Assembly (NCBI GenBank): GCA_035606665.1
Contig: DATNEY010000040.1
Location: 1-6,778, forward strand
From: DASUGC01 sp035606665
GTDB lineage: Bacteria > Acidobacteriota > Vicinamibacteria > Vicinamibacterales > SCN-69-37
Length of the DNA: 6,778 nt
Direction: 5' to 3'
Shown: in pieces, positions 1-6,758 of the stretch
How the letters are laid out: each line of letters opens with the position of its first letter
How positions within the stretch are numbered: the stretch's first letter is position 1
Translations under genes and position numbers: made by a program
The notes under the pieces: generated by a model
Database searches by the model: none
What the model saw: the letters and a program-made list of their open reading frames with translations, nothing else
Told to the model about the DNA's origin: nothing

Positions 1-2519
1 ACGCGGAACGATCCCGGCGTCCAGGTCGGGGTGTTGCGCAGCGAGTTGCCGGTCGCGAGGCTGTTGTTGTCGACCGGATCCTGGTTCCGCCAGATCGTCT
101 TGTCGTTCGCGAACGCGTCCGGCTGGAGGAAGCGCGCCGGATCGGTCGGGTTCCAGTCGCCGTCTTCCCGCTGCCACTGGTGCTGGATGCTCATCATCGC
201 CTGGAAGTTGTGCGACATGTTCTTCGCCAGCGTGAACATCACTTCGTTGAACTGCTGGCGCGCCCAGGTCCGGTTGGTCAGCCTGAAGATCTGGCCGGAC
301 CTCGGGTCCACCTTGCCGAACCCGCCGAACGGCTGCCCGGGGCCAGCCGGCCAGAACCCGTTGATCTCGGTCTGGGCATACGAGTCGCGAAACGTCTTGT
401 GCGTCCACGCCACGTCGACGCTCATGTCGAGCGGCAGCTGACGCTGATAGCCGGTCGTGAACTCGTCGACGAACGGCTGATGGAAGTCCGGGTCGAACCG
501 CTGGCTGTCCACGGCCGCCGACACGGCGGGGGTCACCACTTCCGACTCGAAAATCCCGTCGCCGTTCGCGTCGTATTGCGTCTTCGAGGACGACGTCGGG
601 TTGCCCGAGAACGCCGCAACCGCGTCGCGGCCTCCCATCAGCTGGCGATGCACGCGCGCGAAGCTGGCCCGCACGACGTTCCTGGCGTTGTCGTCCAGCA
701 GCAGCGCGCCGCCGAGCCGCGGCGCGAGATGGACCGACTTCTCGATCTGGAAGCTGCGCAGCAGGTCGTAGCGGCGGACGATGTCGCTCCGGACGCCGAG
801 CGTCATCGTCAGGCGCTGGACCGGCCGCCACGTGTCCTGCACGTAGAGTCCGAGGTCGCGGTCGCGCCCCTCGGTGTTGACCAGATCGAGGGCGCCGGTC
901 TGAAACGTACGATCCAGCGGGACGAGCCGTGAATTGATGTCGGCCGGGTTGCTCAGCCTGACCGATTGCGCGGTCAGCCCGCTCGGATCCAGCACGACGT
1001 TGGTGCCCTTGTAGTAGCTCCGCGGCAGGAGCAGGAAGCCGGTCTGGAACTCGTGAGACCCGGTGCCCGCGATCGGCTTGTACCAGGTGATGTCGCCCCG
1101 CATCATCGAGTAGCGGGACTGCTCGATCGCCATGGTGCCGTAGCCGCCTTCGTTGAAGATGTTGCCGACGCCGGTCGGAATGCCCTGATTCAACGTGATG
1201 CTCTGGTAGATGGCGACCGGCACGCCGAGATCGATCAACTCCTGCTCGTAGCTGGACCGGTCGTTGCCGGACTTGTCGTTGTAATCGAAGGCAAGCTTGG
1301 TGGTGACGCTCTGGCCGTAGGTGGACTGGAGCGACAGACCGTACATGCCGCCGCCGACGTCGGTCCGCGTCCTGCGCTCGGCCTCGTTCGAGCGAACCGA
1401 CTGCTGCCGCATGCGGTCGTACTGATACAACCCGACCAGTTCGTGCCTGGCGCTGAGGCGCGTCGTCACCTTGACGAAGGGCTGGTGTGAGTGCAGCGTG
1501 TTCGCCGGCAGGGCGTCGAGCATCTCGGGCCTGAAGGCCTCGAACGCCCGGATGTCGGCCGGCGAGCGATCCACCGTCGAATCGATGAACGCCCGGCGAT
1601 AGGCGCCGAACGCCCAGATCTTGTCTTTCTTGATCGGCCCGCCGAGCGACACATCCTGCTGATCCACTTTCCGGGTCCCCGGCGTGCCGACGACGCCTGC
1701 CTGCCGGTTCTGGGCGGCGTTGTTGTCATTCCAGGAGTAGGGCATCAGGGTGTAGCCGAACGAGCCCGAGAGGGCATTGCCGCCGCTCTTCGAGATCATG
1801 TTGATGACCAGCCCGTAGCCCATCGGCGCCGACGCGTCGACGCCGGCGAGCTTCACGTTGGTGTCGGAAATCGCCTCGCCGCTGAGGCCGGTGCGGTTCA
1901 CGTTCATGTCCCAGTAGTTGGCGGCCATGAAGCCGTCCATCTGGGTGACGTGCTCGCGATGCTCGACGCCCGACGCGTAATAGTTCTGGCGGCCGCTGCC
2001 GTCGTTGTGCGGCCGCGACAGGACGCCCGGCGTCATCTGCAGGAAGTCGGTCCAGAATCCGCCTTCGGTGAGCGGCACGGCCTTCTGGAATTCCGCGTCG
2101 ACGTTCATCACGGTCGAGGGATTCGACACTTCGACCATCGGCGAGCGACCCGATACCGTGATCGACTCTTCGAGGCCGCCGACGCGCATCACGACGCGTT
2201 CGACCTGGAAGTTCGCCGACGCACGCAACACCACCCCTTCACGCTTCACCGTCGAGAAGCCCGTCAGCTCCATCGTCAAGGTGTAGGTGCCCGGCGCGAG
2301 GTTGGTGAGATGGTATTCACCGGACGCGTCCGTGACGGCCACCGTCGGCGCAATCGCCTGGGGGCTGGTGGCGGTCACGGTGACGCCAGGGATCGCCGCG
2401 CCCTGTTCGTCGTTCACGATGCCTCGAAGACTGCCGTCGCCGCTCTGCGCCGCGGCGTTCGCGGACAGCGCGACGCTGAATAGCCACGCCAACAACAGCA
2501 CTGCCTTTCTGGTCGTCAT
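1..2519 (-). CDS. Oar-like TonB-dependent outer-membrane receptor, C-terminus outside the window
   Basis: The reading frame is open from ATG at 2519 to the window edge, giving 839 codons with no stop or frameshift. Residues 1-24 form a signal peptide (TRK, then a hydrophobic run, with likely cleavage near ANAAA-Q25). Residues 30-110 are a carboxypeptidase-regulatory-like beta-sandwich (GIVNDEQGAAIPGVTVTA, then DASGEYHLTNLAPGTYTL). A TonB-box-like stretch follows (EESITVSG, 117-124). The plug lies at about 140-255 and ends in the family signature around GLVINMISKSGGNALSGSFG (236-255). The rest is beta-barrel, rich in aromatic and alternating residues (for example GLYVQDTWRP at 557-566). Such receptors import or bind ligands using TonB-ExbBD energy; Oar-like members often run to about 950-1100 residues, so the last strands are probably missing here. 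The start is supported by GAGGAG five bases upstream. It lies 39 bp behind the beta-propeller gene and is probably cotranscribed with it. The substrate is unknown; family assignment is firm. Confidence 0.93.
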   Translation of the reverse strand, partial: MTTRKAVLLLAWLFSVALSANAAAQSGDGSLRGIVNDEQGAAIPGVTVTATSPQAIAPTVAVTDASGEYHLTNLAPGTYTLTMELTGFSTVKREGVVLRASANFQVERVVMRVGGLEESITVSGRSPMVEVSNPSTVMNVDAEFQKAVPLTEGGFWTDFLQMTPGVLSRPHNDGSGRQNYYASGVEHREHVTQMDGFMAANYWDMNVNRTGLSGEAISDTNVKLAGVDASAPMGYGLVINMISKSGGNALSGSFGYTLMPYSWNDNNAAQNRQAGVVGTPGTRKVDQQDVSLGGPIKKDKIWAFGAYRRAFIDSTVDRSPADIRAFEAFRPEMLDALPANTLHSHQPFVKVTTRLSARHELVGLYQYDRMRQQSVRSNEAERRTRTDVGGGMYGLSLQSTYGQSVTTKLAFDYNDKSGNDRSSYEQELIDLGVPVAIYQSITLNQGIPTGVGNIFNEGGYGTMAIEQSRYSMMRGDITWYKPIAGTGSHEFQTGFLLLPRSYYKGTNVVLDPSGLTAQSVRLSNPADINSRLVPLDRTFQTGALDLVNTEGRDRDLGLYVQDTWRPVQRLTMTLGVRSDIVRRYDLLRSFQIEKSVHLAPRLGGALLLDDNARNVVRASFARVHRQLMGGRDAVAAFSGNPTSSSKTQYDANGDGIFESEVVTPAVSAAVDSQRFDPDFHQPFVDEFTTGYQRQLPLDMSVDVAWTHKTFRDSYAQTEINGFWPAGPGQPFGGFGKVDPRSGQIFRLTNRTWARQQFNEVMFTLAKNMSHNFQAMMSIQHQWQREDGDWNPTDPARFLQPDAFANDKTIWRNQDPVDNNSLATGNSLRNTPTWTPGSFR

Positions 2520-2524
2520 CTCGC

Positions 2525-2530
2525 CTCCTC
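2525..2530 (-). promoter_or_regulatory. Ribosome binding site of the TonB-dependent receptor
   Basis: GAGGAG on the minus strand, five bases before ATG 2519. It lies in the 39-bp gap after the beta-propeller gene. No terminator or convincing promoter is visible in that gap, so the receptor is probably translated from the same message. Confidence 0.75.
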
Positions 2531-2558
2531 AACTCGCACGCTCGCCGCAACCATTCGA

Positions 2559-4160
2559 TTAGTTCGATCCCGGGCTCGACACGATTTGTTTCGCGGCGCC
2601 CGTCAGCCGCAGGATGTGCAAGCCTCCGCCGGCGCGGTCCGCGCCGTAGATGAGGCCTCGGTCGTCGATCTCGACGTTGTTCGTGACGCCAGCCTTCTTG
2701 CACTTGCTGGTCGCCGTTTCGGTGCCGAACTCGCCGCCCTCGCGGGTCTCGGCGTTGGCACAGGTCGGGACCGTGTTCTGGTTGAACGGCGGCACGAAGT
2801 AGGCGACTTCGCGCACCGCGAACGGATCGCGGATGTCCCAGATGCGAATGCCGGCGTTGAACCAGGCGAGGACCGCGATCTTGCCGTAGTACGGCGGATA
2901 GAACGATTCCGCCGAGGAGTGTGCGCCGAACCGGCCGCCCCGTCCACAGAAGTCGATCCCCCCCTGGGTCTCCTGGACGCGGAATGTCGACAGCGGCCAC
3001 GGCGTCGGCTCGTTCGTGATATCGAGCAGGAAGGCGAGGTGCGGCGCCGCACGGCCCTGCAGCAGCTCTGCGGACGGGTAGTTCTGGCCGCAGTTGTCCG
3101 CGCGCGCGGCCTCCGACACGACGAGGAGCAGGTCGCGCTTCCGCAGCGCCTGATGTCCCTGGAAGCCGGGGATCGGCACGCCGTAGATCGGGAAGGTCGT
3201 GTGCGCGCCCTGGTCGGGAGACATCGTCAGGAAGCCCACCTGCGGCGCCAGCAGCTCCTCCGGGGTCGGACTGACCGGGTTCTTGAATTCGGTCAGCAGC
3301 TTCTTGCGATCGACGATCGAGATGACGCCGTCGTTGCCGGTGCCGTAGGCGATGTAGACGCGATTCTTCGCGGGACCCGCCGAGATGGCGCCGTGGATGC
3401 CCTCGCCTTCATCCGAGGCGCTCGCGCCCGGCTGCGTGCCGACCATGCCGAAATCGCGGATGTAGACCGGCTTGGCCGGGTCGCTGAGGTCATAGATCTT
3501 CAGGTGGTTGCCGCCGTGCCATCCCTCTTCGCGCTTGTTCGCGACCAGGTAGGCGATGCCGGTGTCGCACTCCCACCAGCTCTTGTGCGTCCCGCGAAGG
3601 CCGTCGACGACGGTGACCAGCTTGCTCGGCCTGGCGGGGTCGGTGACGTCGTAGATTTCATGCGCCGAGTTGCCGTACGGACGCAGCAGGTACCACTTCC
3701 CCTTGACGCCCTTCGGCAGCGTGTCGCCGCTGCAGACGCGCACCATCTGTGCGCCGCCGCGCCCCGAGGCAATGTGCGCCAGGTACTTCGGGCGCGCGGG
3801 ATCGGTCACATCGACGACCGACGTGCCGTTGATTTCCGCCTTGCCGTTCATCGGGTTCACGATCGGCTTCTGGTTGTCGTGATGGCCGACATACGCGATC
3901 TGTTTCCCGTTCTGATTGATGATGATCGGCTGGTAAGCCGATCGCCCCTGCAGGTCGTCGTGTCCGACCACCTCCATGTTCCACGTGGTGGGTTCATCGG
4001 CTTTCTTCGGTCGTGGCGGCTGACCGGAGGCATCGTCGCCTCCACCCGTCAGCCGTATGACGGGTATGGCGCCTCCGTTCGGCGGGTACGCCTGCTGCGC
4101 CACGGCGAGGAGCGGGAGAGCGATGGCAATCGAGCCCGCTATGAGGAATCGCGTCAGCAT
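2559..4160 (-). CDS. Exported LVIVD-repeat beta-propeller protein
   Basis: A 533-residue protein with a clear Sec signal peptide (residues 1-21, hydrophobic core, cleavage AVA-Q22). A Gly/Pro-rich linker follows (about 25-56). The rest is built of LVIVD-type blades, each a hydrophobic strand pair closing on an Asp-containing turn: DVTDPARP (117-124), DVTDPARP (171-178), DLSDPAKP (224-231), SIVDRKKL (281-288), DITNEPTP (380-387), DIRDPFAV (442-449) and GLHILRLTG at the C-terminus (513-521). That makes about seven blades, enough for a closed propeller. Six cysteines (143, 198, 357, 405, 467, 487), all in the mature part, could form disulfides, which fits a periplasmic or secreted protein. ATG 4160 is supported by AAGGAAGGA five bases upstream. 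The molecular role is unknown for most of this family: no catalytic motif is recognisable, and binding or scaffolding is the most cautious guess. The gene sits directly upstream of the TonB-dependent receptor, so the two probably work on the same ligand. Confidence 0.88.
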   Translation of the reverse strand: MLTRFLIAGSIAIALPLLAVAQQAYPPNGGAIPVIRLTGGGDDASGQPPRPKKADEPTTWNMEVVGHDDLQGRSAYQPIIINQNGKQIAYVGHHDNQKPIVNPMNGKAEINGTSVVDVTDPARPKYLAHIASGRGGAQMVRVCSGDTLPKGVKGKWYLLRPYGNSAHEIYDVTDPARPSKLVTVVDGLRGTHKSWWECDTGIAYLVANKREEGWHGGNHLKIYDLSDPAKPVYIRDFGMVGTQPGASASDEGEGIHGAISAGPAKNRVYIAYGTGNDGVISIVDRKKLLTEFKNPVSPTPEELLAPQVGFLTMSPDQGAHTTFPIYGVPIPGFQGHQALRKRDLLLVVSEAARADNCGQNYPSAELLQGRAAPHLAFLLDITNEPTPWPLSTFRVQETQGGIDFCGRGGRFGAHSSAESFYPPYYGKIAVLAWFNAGIRIWDIRDPFAVREVAYFVPPFNQNTVPTCANAETREGGEFGTETATSKCKKAGVTNNVEIDDRGLIYGADRAGGGLHILRLTGAAKQIVSSPGSN

Positions 4161-4165
4161 GAATG

Positions 4166-4174
4166 TCCTTCCTT
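4166..4174 (-). promoter_or_regulatory. Ribosome binding site of the beta-propeller gene
   Basis: AAGGAAGGA on the minus strand, five bases before ATG 4160. This strong Shine-Dalgarno sequence decides the start, and the signal peptide begins directly at that methionine. Confidence 0.75.
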
Positions 4175-4234
4175 TGGACTGTGGGTCCGCGGCTGCGGCG
4201 GATCGGATCGAAGGAGTGGCGGTAGACGGCGCGG

Positions 4235-4255
4235 ATGTTATCAGCGGGCTGTCAA
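4235..4255 (-). promoter_or_regulatory. Candidate promoter of the propeller-receptor operon
   Basis: Reading on the minus strand, TTGACA (4255-4250, a perfect -35 match) is followed by TGATAACAT (4243-4235), which looks like an extended -10 (TG, one base, then TAACAT, 4 of 6 matches). The two are only 9 bp apart, so they cannot serve as one -35/-10 pair. No good -10 lies 16-18 bp below TTGACA. The likelier reading is an activator-dependent extended -10 whose -35 region (about 4258-4263) is occupied by the direct repeats upstream. That would start transcription near 4228 and leave a leader of roughly 70 bases. This is inference from motif positions only. Confidence 0.35.
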
Positions 4256-4260
4256 CGCCC

Positions 4261-4300
4261 GTGTTAATTAGTGTTTTCGAGTTGTCTCTGAATTGTTTCT
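4261..4300 (-). promoter_or_regulatory. 11-bp direct repeats, candidate response-regulator operator
   Basis: On the minus strand AGAAACAATTC (4300-4290) is followed immediately by AGAGACAACTC (4289-4279), identical at 9 of 11 positions. A weaker third unit, GAAAACACTAA (4278-4268), matches the first at 6 of 11. The ACA core recurs at 4296-4294, 4285-4283, 4274-4272 and 4264-4262, that is at steps of 11, 11 and 10 bp, so all fall on one face of the helix. OmpR/PhoB-type regulators bind head-to-tail to direct repeats with an 11-bp repeat length, and the gene just upstream encodes such a regulator. The island is about one-third G+C, against strongly GC-rich coding sequence on both sides. It lies just upstream of the candidate promoter, as expected for an activator site. 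Confidence 0.5.
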
Positions 4301-4303
4301 GCG

Positions 4304-4323
4304 GCCGGCGCGGCCGCGCCGGC
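4304..4323. repeat. Perfect 20-bp GC palindrome after the regulator stop codon
   Basis: GCCGGCGCGGCCGCGCCGGC equals its own reverse complement across all 20 bases and abuts the stop codon of the response-regulator gene (TGA, 4326-4324). As RNA it could fold into an 8-bp all-GC stem with a GGCC loop. The minus-strand sequence after it begins CGCAGAAACAATT, so there is no U-tract and it is not a standard intrinsic terminator. It could pause or partly insulate transcription between the two operons, protect the 3' end of the regulator message, or be a protein-binding palindrome. Confidence 0.5.
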
Positions 4324-5040
4324 TCAGATCACGAGACGGTATCCGCTGCCGTGCACCGTGACGATGAATCGCGGATCGTGCGGCCTGGGCTCGACGTGGT
4401 TGCGCAGCCGGAAGATGTAGTTGTCGACCGTGCGCGTCACCGACAGCTGCGAGTAGCCCCACACATCCCGCAGCAGCTGCTCGCGGCTGACGACCTCGCC
4501 GCGGTGAGCAATGAGATAGCGCAACAGCTCGTACTCATGCGGTGACAGCTCGAGGTGGCGGTTCTTTCGCGTGACCGATCCGGTGCGGAGGTTGACGCGA
4601 ATGTCGCCGATGACGAACTCGCTGTCGTCGGGCTCGCCGATCACGCCCTCGCGGCGAAGCTGGGCCCGCACGCGCGCCAGCAGCTCGCGGACGCTGAACG
4701 GCTTGCTGACGTAGTCGTCGGCACCGAGATCGAGACCCAGCACCCGGTCCGACTCGGCGGTCCTGGCCGTGAGCATGATGATCGGAATCCGGGTGTCGCG
4801 CGCCCGGACGGTGCGGCACAACTCGAATCCGCTCGCCTGCGGCAGCATCACGTCGAGCAGGATCAGCGCGAACGCATGCCGGTCAATCCGCTGGAGCGCC
4901 TCCTCGGCGGATCCGACGGCGGCAACCCGGTACCCTTCGAGCTCCAGGTTGTCGGCGAGCAGGTCGCGCATCTCGGGTTCGTCCTCGACGACGAGCACGC
5001 GCGGCGGCGCCGACGATCCCGCGACAGTCTTGCCGATCAT
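4324..5040 (-). CDS. OmpR/PhoB-family response regulator
   Basis: A 238-residue protein of normal family length. The receiver domain (about 13-128) has all the key residues: acidic pocket E19/D20, phospho-acceptor D63 in LLDVMLP, T91 in MLTAR, and K113 in VSKPF. The C-terminal winged helix (about 140-237) shows the OmpR/PhoB pattern LSPHEYELLRYL (165-176), then REQLLRDVWG (186-195), a recognition helix within TRTVDNYIFRLRNHVE (202-217), and the wing ending VHGSGYRL (229-236). It should therefore be phosphorylated by the adjacent kinase, dimerise and bind direct-repeat DNA. ATG 5040 overlaps the kinase stop as ATGA and no good Shine-Dalgarno sequence precedes it, so translation is probably coupled to the kinase. 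The nearest candidate target is the 11-bp repeat array just past its own stop, in front of the propeller gene. Family assignment is certain; the regulon is inferred. Confidence 0.97.
   Translation of the reverse strand: MIGKTVAGSSAPPRVLVVEDEPEMRDLLADNLELEGYRVAAVGSAEEALQRIDRHAFALILLDVMLPQASGFELCRTVRARDTRIPIIMLTARTAESDRVLGLDLGADDYVSKPFSVRELLARVRAQLRREGVIGEPDDSEFVIGDIRVNLRTGSVTRKNRHLELSPHEYELLRYLIAHRGEVVSREQLLRDVWGYSQLSVTRTVDNYIFRLRNHVEPRPHDPRFIVTVHGSGYRLVI
5037..5040 (-). other. ATGA stop/start overlap coupling kinase and regulator
   Basis: The kinase ends in TGA (5039-5037) and the regulator begins with ATG (5040-5038), sharing bases in ATGA. The 20 bases before the regulator start hold no clear Shine-Dalgarno sequence. 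Terminating ribosomes probably restart here, which would keep the two proteins at a fixed ratio. Confidence 0.8.
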
Positions 5041-6758
5041 GACGCTTTGGAGATCGGCTCGCTTGCGCCACCGCTCTCGAGGACCTGCCTTGGAAGCTTG
5101 ATCGTGAACGTGCTGCCGCGACCTGGTTCGCTCTCGACCAGTACTCGACCGCCATGTGCGGCGACCAGCTCGGCACAGATGGCGAGCCCCAATCCGAAGC
5201 CGCGCCGGTTCAGGCTCGCCCCCGACCCTCGATAAAACCGATCGAAGATGTGCGCGCGCTCGTCGGCGGAAATACCGATCCCCCGGTCGGTGATGGCGAT
5301 CGTCACCGCTGAAGCGCCGGCGCTCACGTCGACGCGAATCGACCGGCTCTCTCCCGAGTACTTCACCGCGTTGTCGAGCAGGTTGACCAGGGCCTGTTCG
5401 AGTGCGGCCGGATCAGCCCAGACGACTGGTTTGCCGCTGCCGACGACCTCGATGTCGAATCCATCGGGCTCGAGGCTGCGCTGGAATGCCTCCACGGTTT
5501 CACGCACCAGCTCGGCGAGATCGAGCCGCTCGAACTCGTACGACGTGCCTCGCCGCTTGACGCGCGAGAACTCGAGGATACGCTCGACCAGCGACGACAG
5601 CCGGTCGGTCTGCTCCCACAGGATTTCGTGGTAGCGGGCGAGCTTCTGCGGCGACTTCACCCGCTCGAGCCTGATCGTCTCGAGCACGGCGCTGAGCAGC
5701 GATAACGGCGTTTTCAGCTGGTGCGACATGTGGGCGATGAAATCGGACTGCATGCGCGCCAGTTCCTTCGACCGCCGGTGTCCCTGCACGGCAAATCCCA
5801 ACGCCACGACGATCAGCACGATCGACACACCGGCCAGCCAGTAGGCCTGCGTCACCGAGAAGAAGGCCAACCGGGGATCGCCGGACGGCCCGACGACGAC
5901 GCTCCAAAGCGGCGACGGCGGTGCGGGCGCCATGCGCCCCCGTATCCCTTCCGGAAAGAACTGGAGGCGGAACTTCGCCGTCGCCGACAATTCCGGCAAC
6001 GGCCGACCGGACGCGAACATCTCGCGTCCGCCCTCGTCCAGGATGCGCAGCTGCAAGTCGTAGACGCCGGCCAGCAGCGATGCGAGCCGCTGCCGGTGCA
6101 GGTCGGCGAACAGGCGCTCGCGAACATCGTCGACGTTGACCATGAACCCGAGGACGGTGAACGGCGTCTCGCGGCGCGGGCTGGCCCAGAACACGCGAAT
6201 CACGCTGAGGTAATGGCCGTTGGCCGCGTCGTGCTCGATGGCGGCGTAGTTCCGCTGCGCCATGTGCGCGAGCGCTTCGCGATAGAGCACGGGCCCGATC
6301 GCCGCATCTCGATAGAAGGCTGTCAACGCGGATGGCTCGCCGCCCTCGGTCGCAGCCGCCCGCCGGGCATCGGCGTCTCGATCGAGGAAGATCACTTCAT
6401 CCGGCGCAATCGCGTCGCTCAGGCGATGCCAGAGGAAGAATCGCGCGACCTGGGGATACTCGGTGAACCCGTGGTGAAACGCGTCCGCTACCAGATCGAT
6501 CCGGCCGGCGCTGAGCTCGGGCTGATTGACCGTGCTGAGCGCCTCGACCGGTCCGCTGAGCGTGCGCGCGATCGTCGTCGCCAGCTGTGAGGCGGCGCTC
6601 TCCGAGGCGCCGCGGACCACCATCTCGGCCTCGTGCCGCAGCGACGTGATCGCGCGGTGCTGCAGGTAGACCACGAGGATCGCCGCCGCGAGGAGTGCCG
6701 CGACGACGAAGAGCACCGGCTCCGGCTTGCGATTGGCGAATGCCGGAAGACGCGTCAT
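5037..6758 (-). CDS. Membrane sensor histidine kinase (HisKA/HATPase)
   Basis: A 573-residue protein. A first membrane helix (about 14-32) is followed by an extracytoplasmic region of about 270 residues (33-304) and a second helix (about 306-324). No HAMP or PAS motif is recognisable before the kinase core. The H-box is FIAHMSHQLKTPLS (340-353), with phospho-acceptor H346 and T350 at H+4; the usual acidic residue at H+1 is Gln (Q347). The HATPase part is complete: N-box around N463 (LVNLLDNAVKYS), G1 DRGIGI (491-496), F-box IFDRFYRG (504-511), G2 GFGLGL (520-525) and GRGST (546-550). The sensor domain is not recognised; its mixed helix/strand character, with strands such as FTVLGFMVNVDD, would fit a Cache-like fold, but that is a guess. 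ATG 6758 is the only standard start after an in-frame stop (TAA, 6773-6771). It is coupled to the response regulator by a 4-bp overlap, so they form a cognate pair. Confidence 0.95.
   Translation of the reverse strand: MTRLPAFANRKPEPVLFVVAALLAAAILVVYLQHRAITSLRHEAEMVVRGASESAASQLATTIARTLSGPVEALSTVNQPELSAGRIDLVADAFHHGFTEYPQVARFFLWHRLSDAIAPDEVIFLDRDADARRAAATEGGEPSALTAFYRDAAIGPVLYREALAHMAQRNYAAIEHDAANGHYLSVIRVFWASPRRETPFTVLGFMVNVDDVRERLFADLHRQRLASLLAGVYDLQLRILDEGGREMFASGRPLPELSATAKFRLQFFPEGIRGRMAPAPPSPLWSVVVGPSGDPRLAFFSVTQAYWLAGVSIVLIVVALGFAVQGHRRSKELARMQSDFIAHMSHQLKTPLSLLSAVLETIRLERVKSPQKLARYHEILWEQTDRLSSLVERILEFSRVKRRGTSYEFERLDLAELVRETVEAFQRSLEPDGFDIEVVGSGKPVVWADPAALEQALVNLLDNAVKYSGESRSIRVDVSAGASAVTIAITDRGIGISADERAHIFDRFYRGSGASLNRRGFGLGLAICAELVAAHGGRVLVESEPGRGSTFTIKLPRQVLESGGASEPISKAS

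Noticed and set aside
180..2483. Three consecutive plus-strand open frames opposite the TonB-dependent receptor (180-932, 966-1490, 1491-2483)
   Set aside because: They are antisense shadows in register with the receptor codons. The products are low-complexity Arg/His/Val-rich sequences, whereas the minus frame reads through 839 codons with clear receptor domains.
1..4160. A SusC/SusD-type glycan uptake pair
   Set aside because: The receptor has the carboxypeptidase-regulatory-like domain common to both groups, but its partner is an LVIVD propeller with an ordinary signal peptide (no lipobox Cys), not a helical SusD-like lipoprotein.
4163..4187. Alternative small hairpins around the ribosome binding site of the propeller gene (GGAC/GTCC pairings)
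   Set aside because: Only 4-bp stems with 5-7 base loops; too short to support a riboswitch or translational control claim.
4250..4255. TTGACA as a classical sigma-70 -35 box
   Set aside because: At 16-18 bp spacing the downstream hexamers are all G/C (for example GCGCCG), so there is no matching -10. I kept it only as part of a low-confidence promoter region.
2586..4271. Plus-strand open frame of 561 codons, longer than the propeller gene it covers
   Set aside because: It runs antisense in the same codon register as the propeller gene, where G/C-rich third positions suppress stops. The translation is Arg/Val/Ala-rich with no domain pattern, while the minus strand encodes a signal peptide, repeats and a good ribosome binding site.
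4161..4323. A small gene or riboswitch in the 163-bp gap
   Set aside because: No open frame with a start signal lies here that is not antisense to its neighbours, and no conserved aptamer pattern is recognisable. The gap is explained by the palindrome, repeats, promoter and leader.
4555..5235. Plus-strand open frame of 226 codons across the response regulator and the kinase C-terminus
   Set aside because: It is in register with the regulator codons and runs across the boundary between two well-supported genes; its product has no domain features.
5721..6590. Plus-strand open frame of 289 codons opposite the sensor half of the kinase
   Set aside because: It is an in-register shadow of the kinase gene with no recognisable motif.
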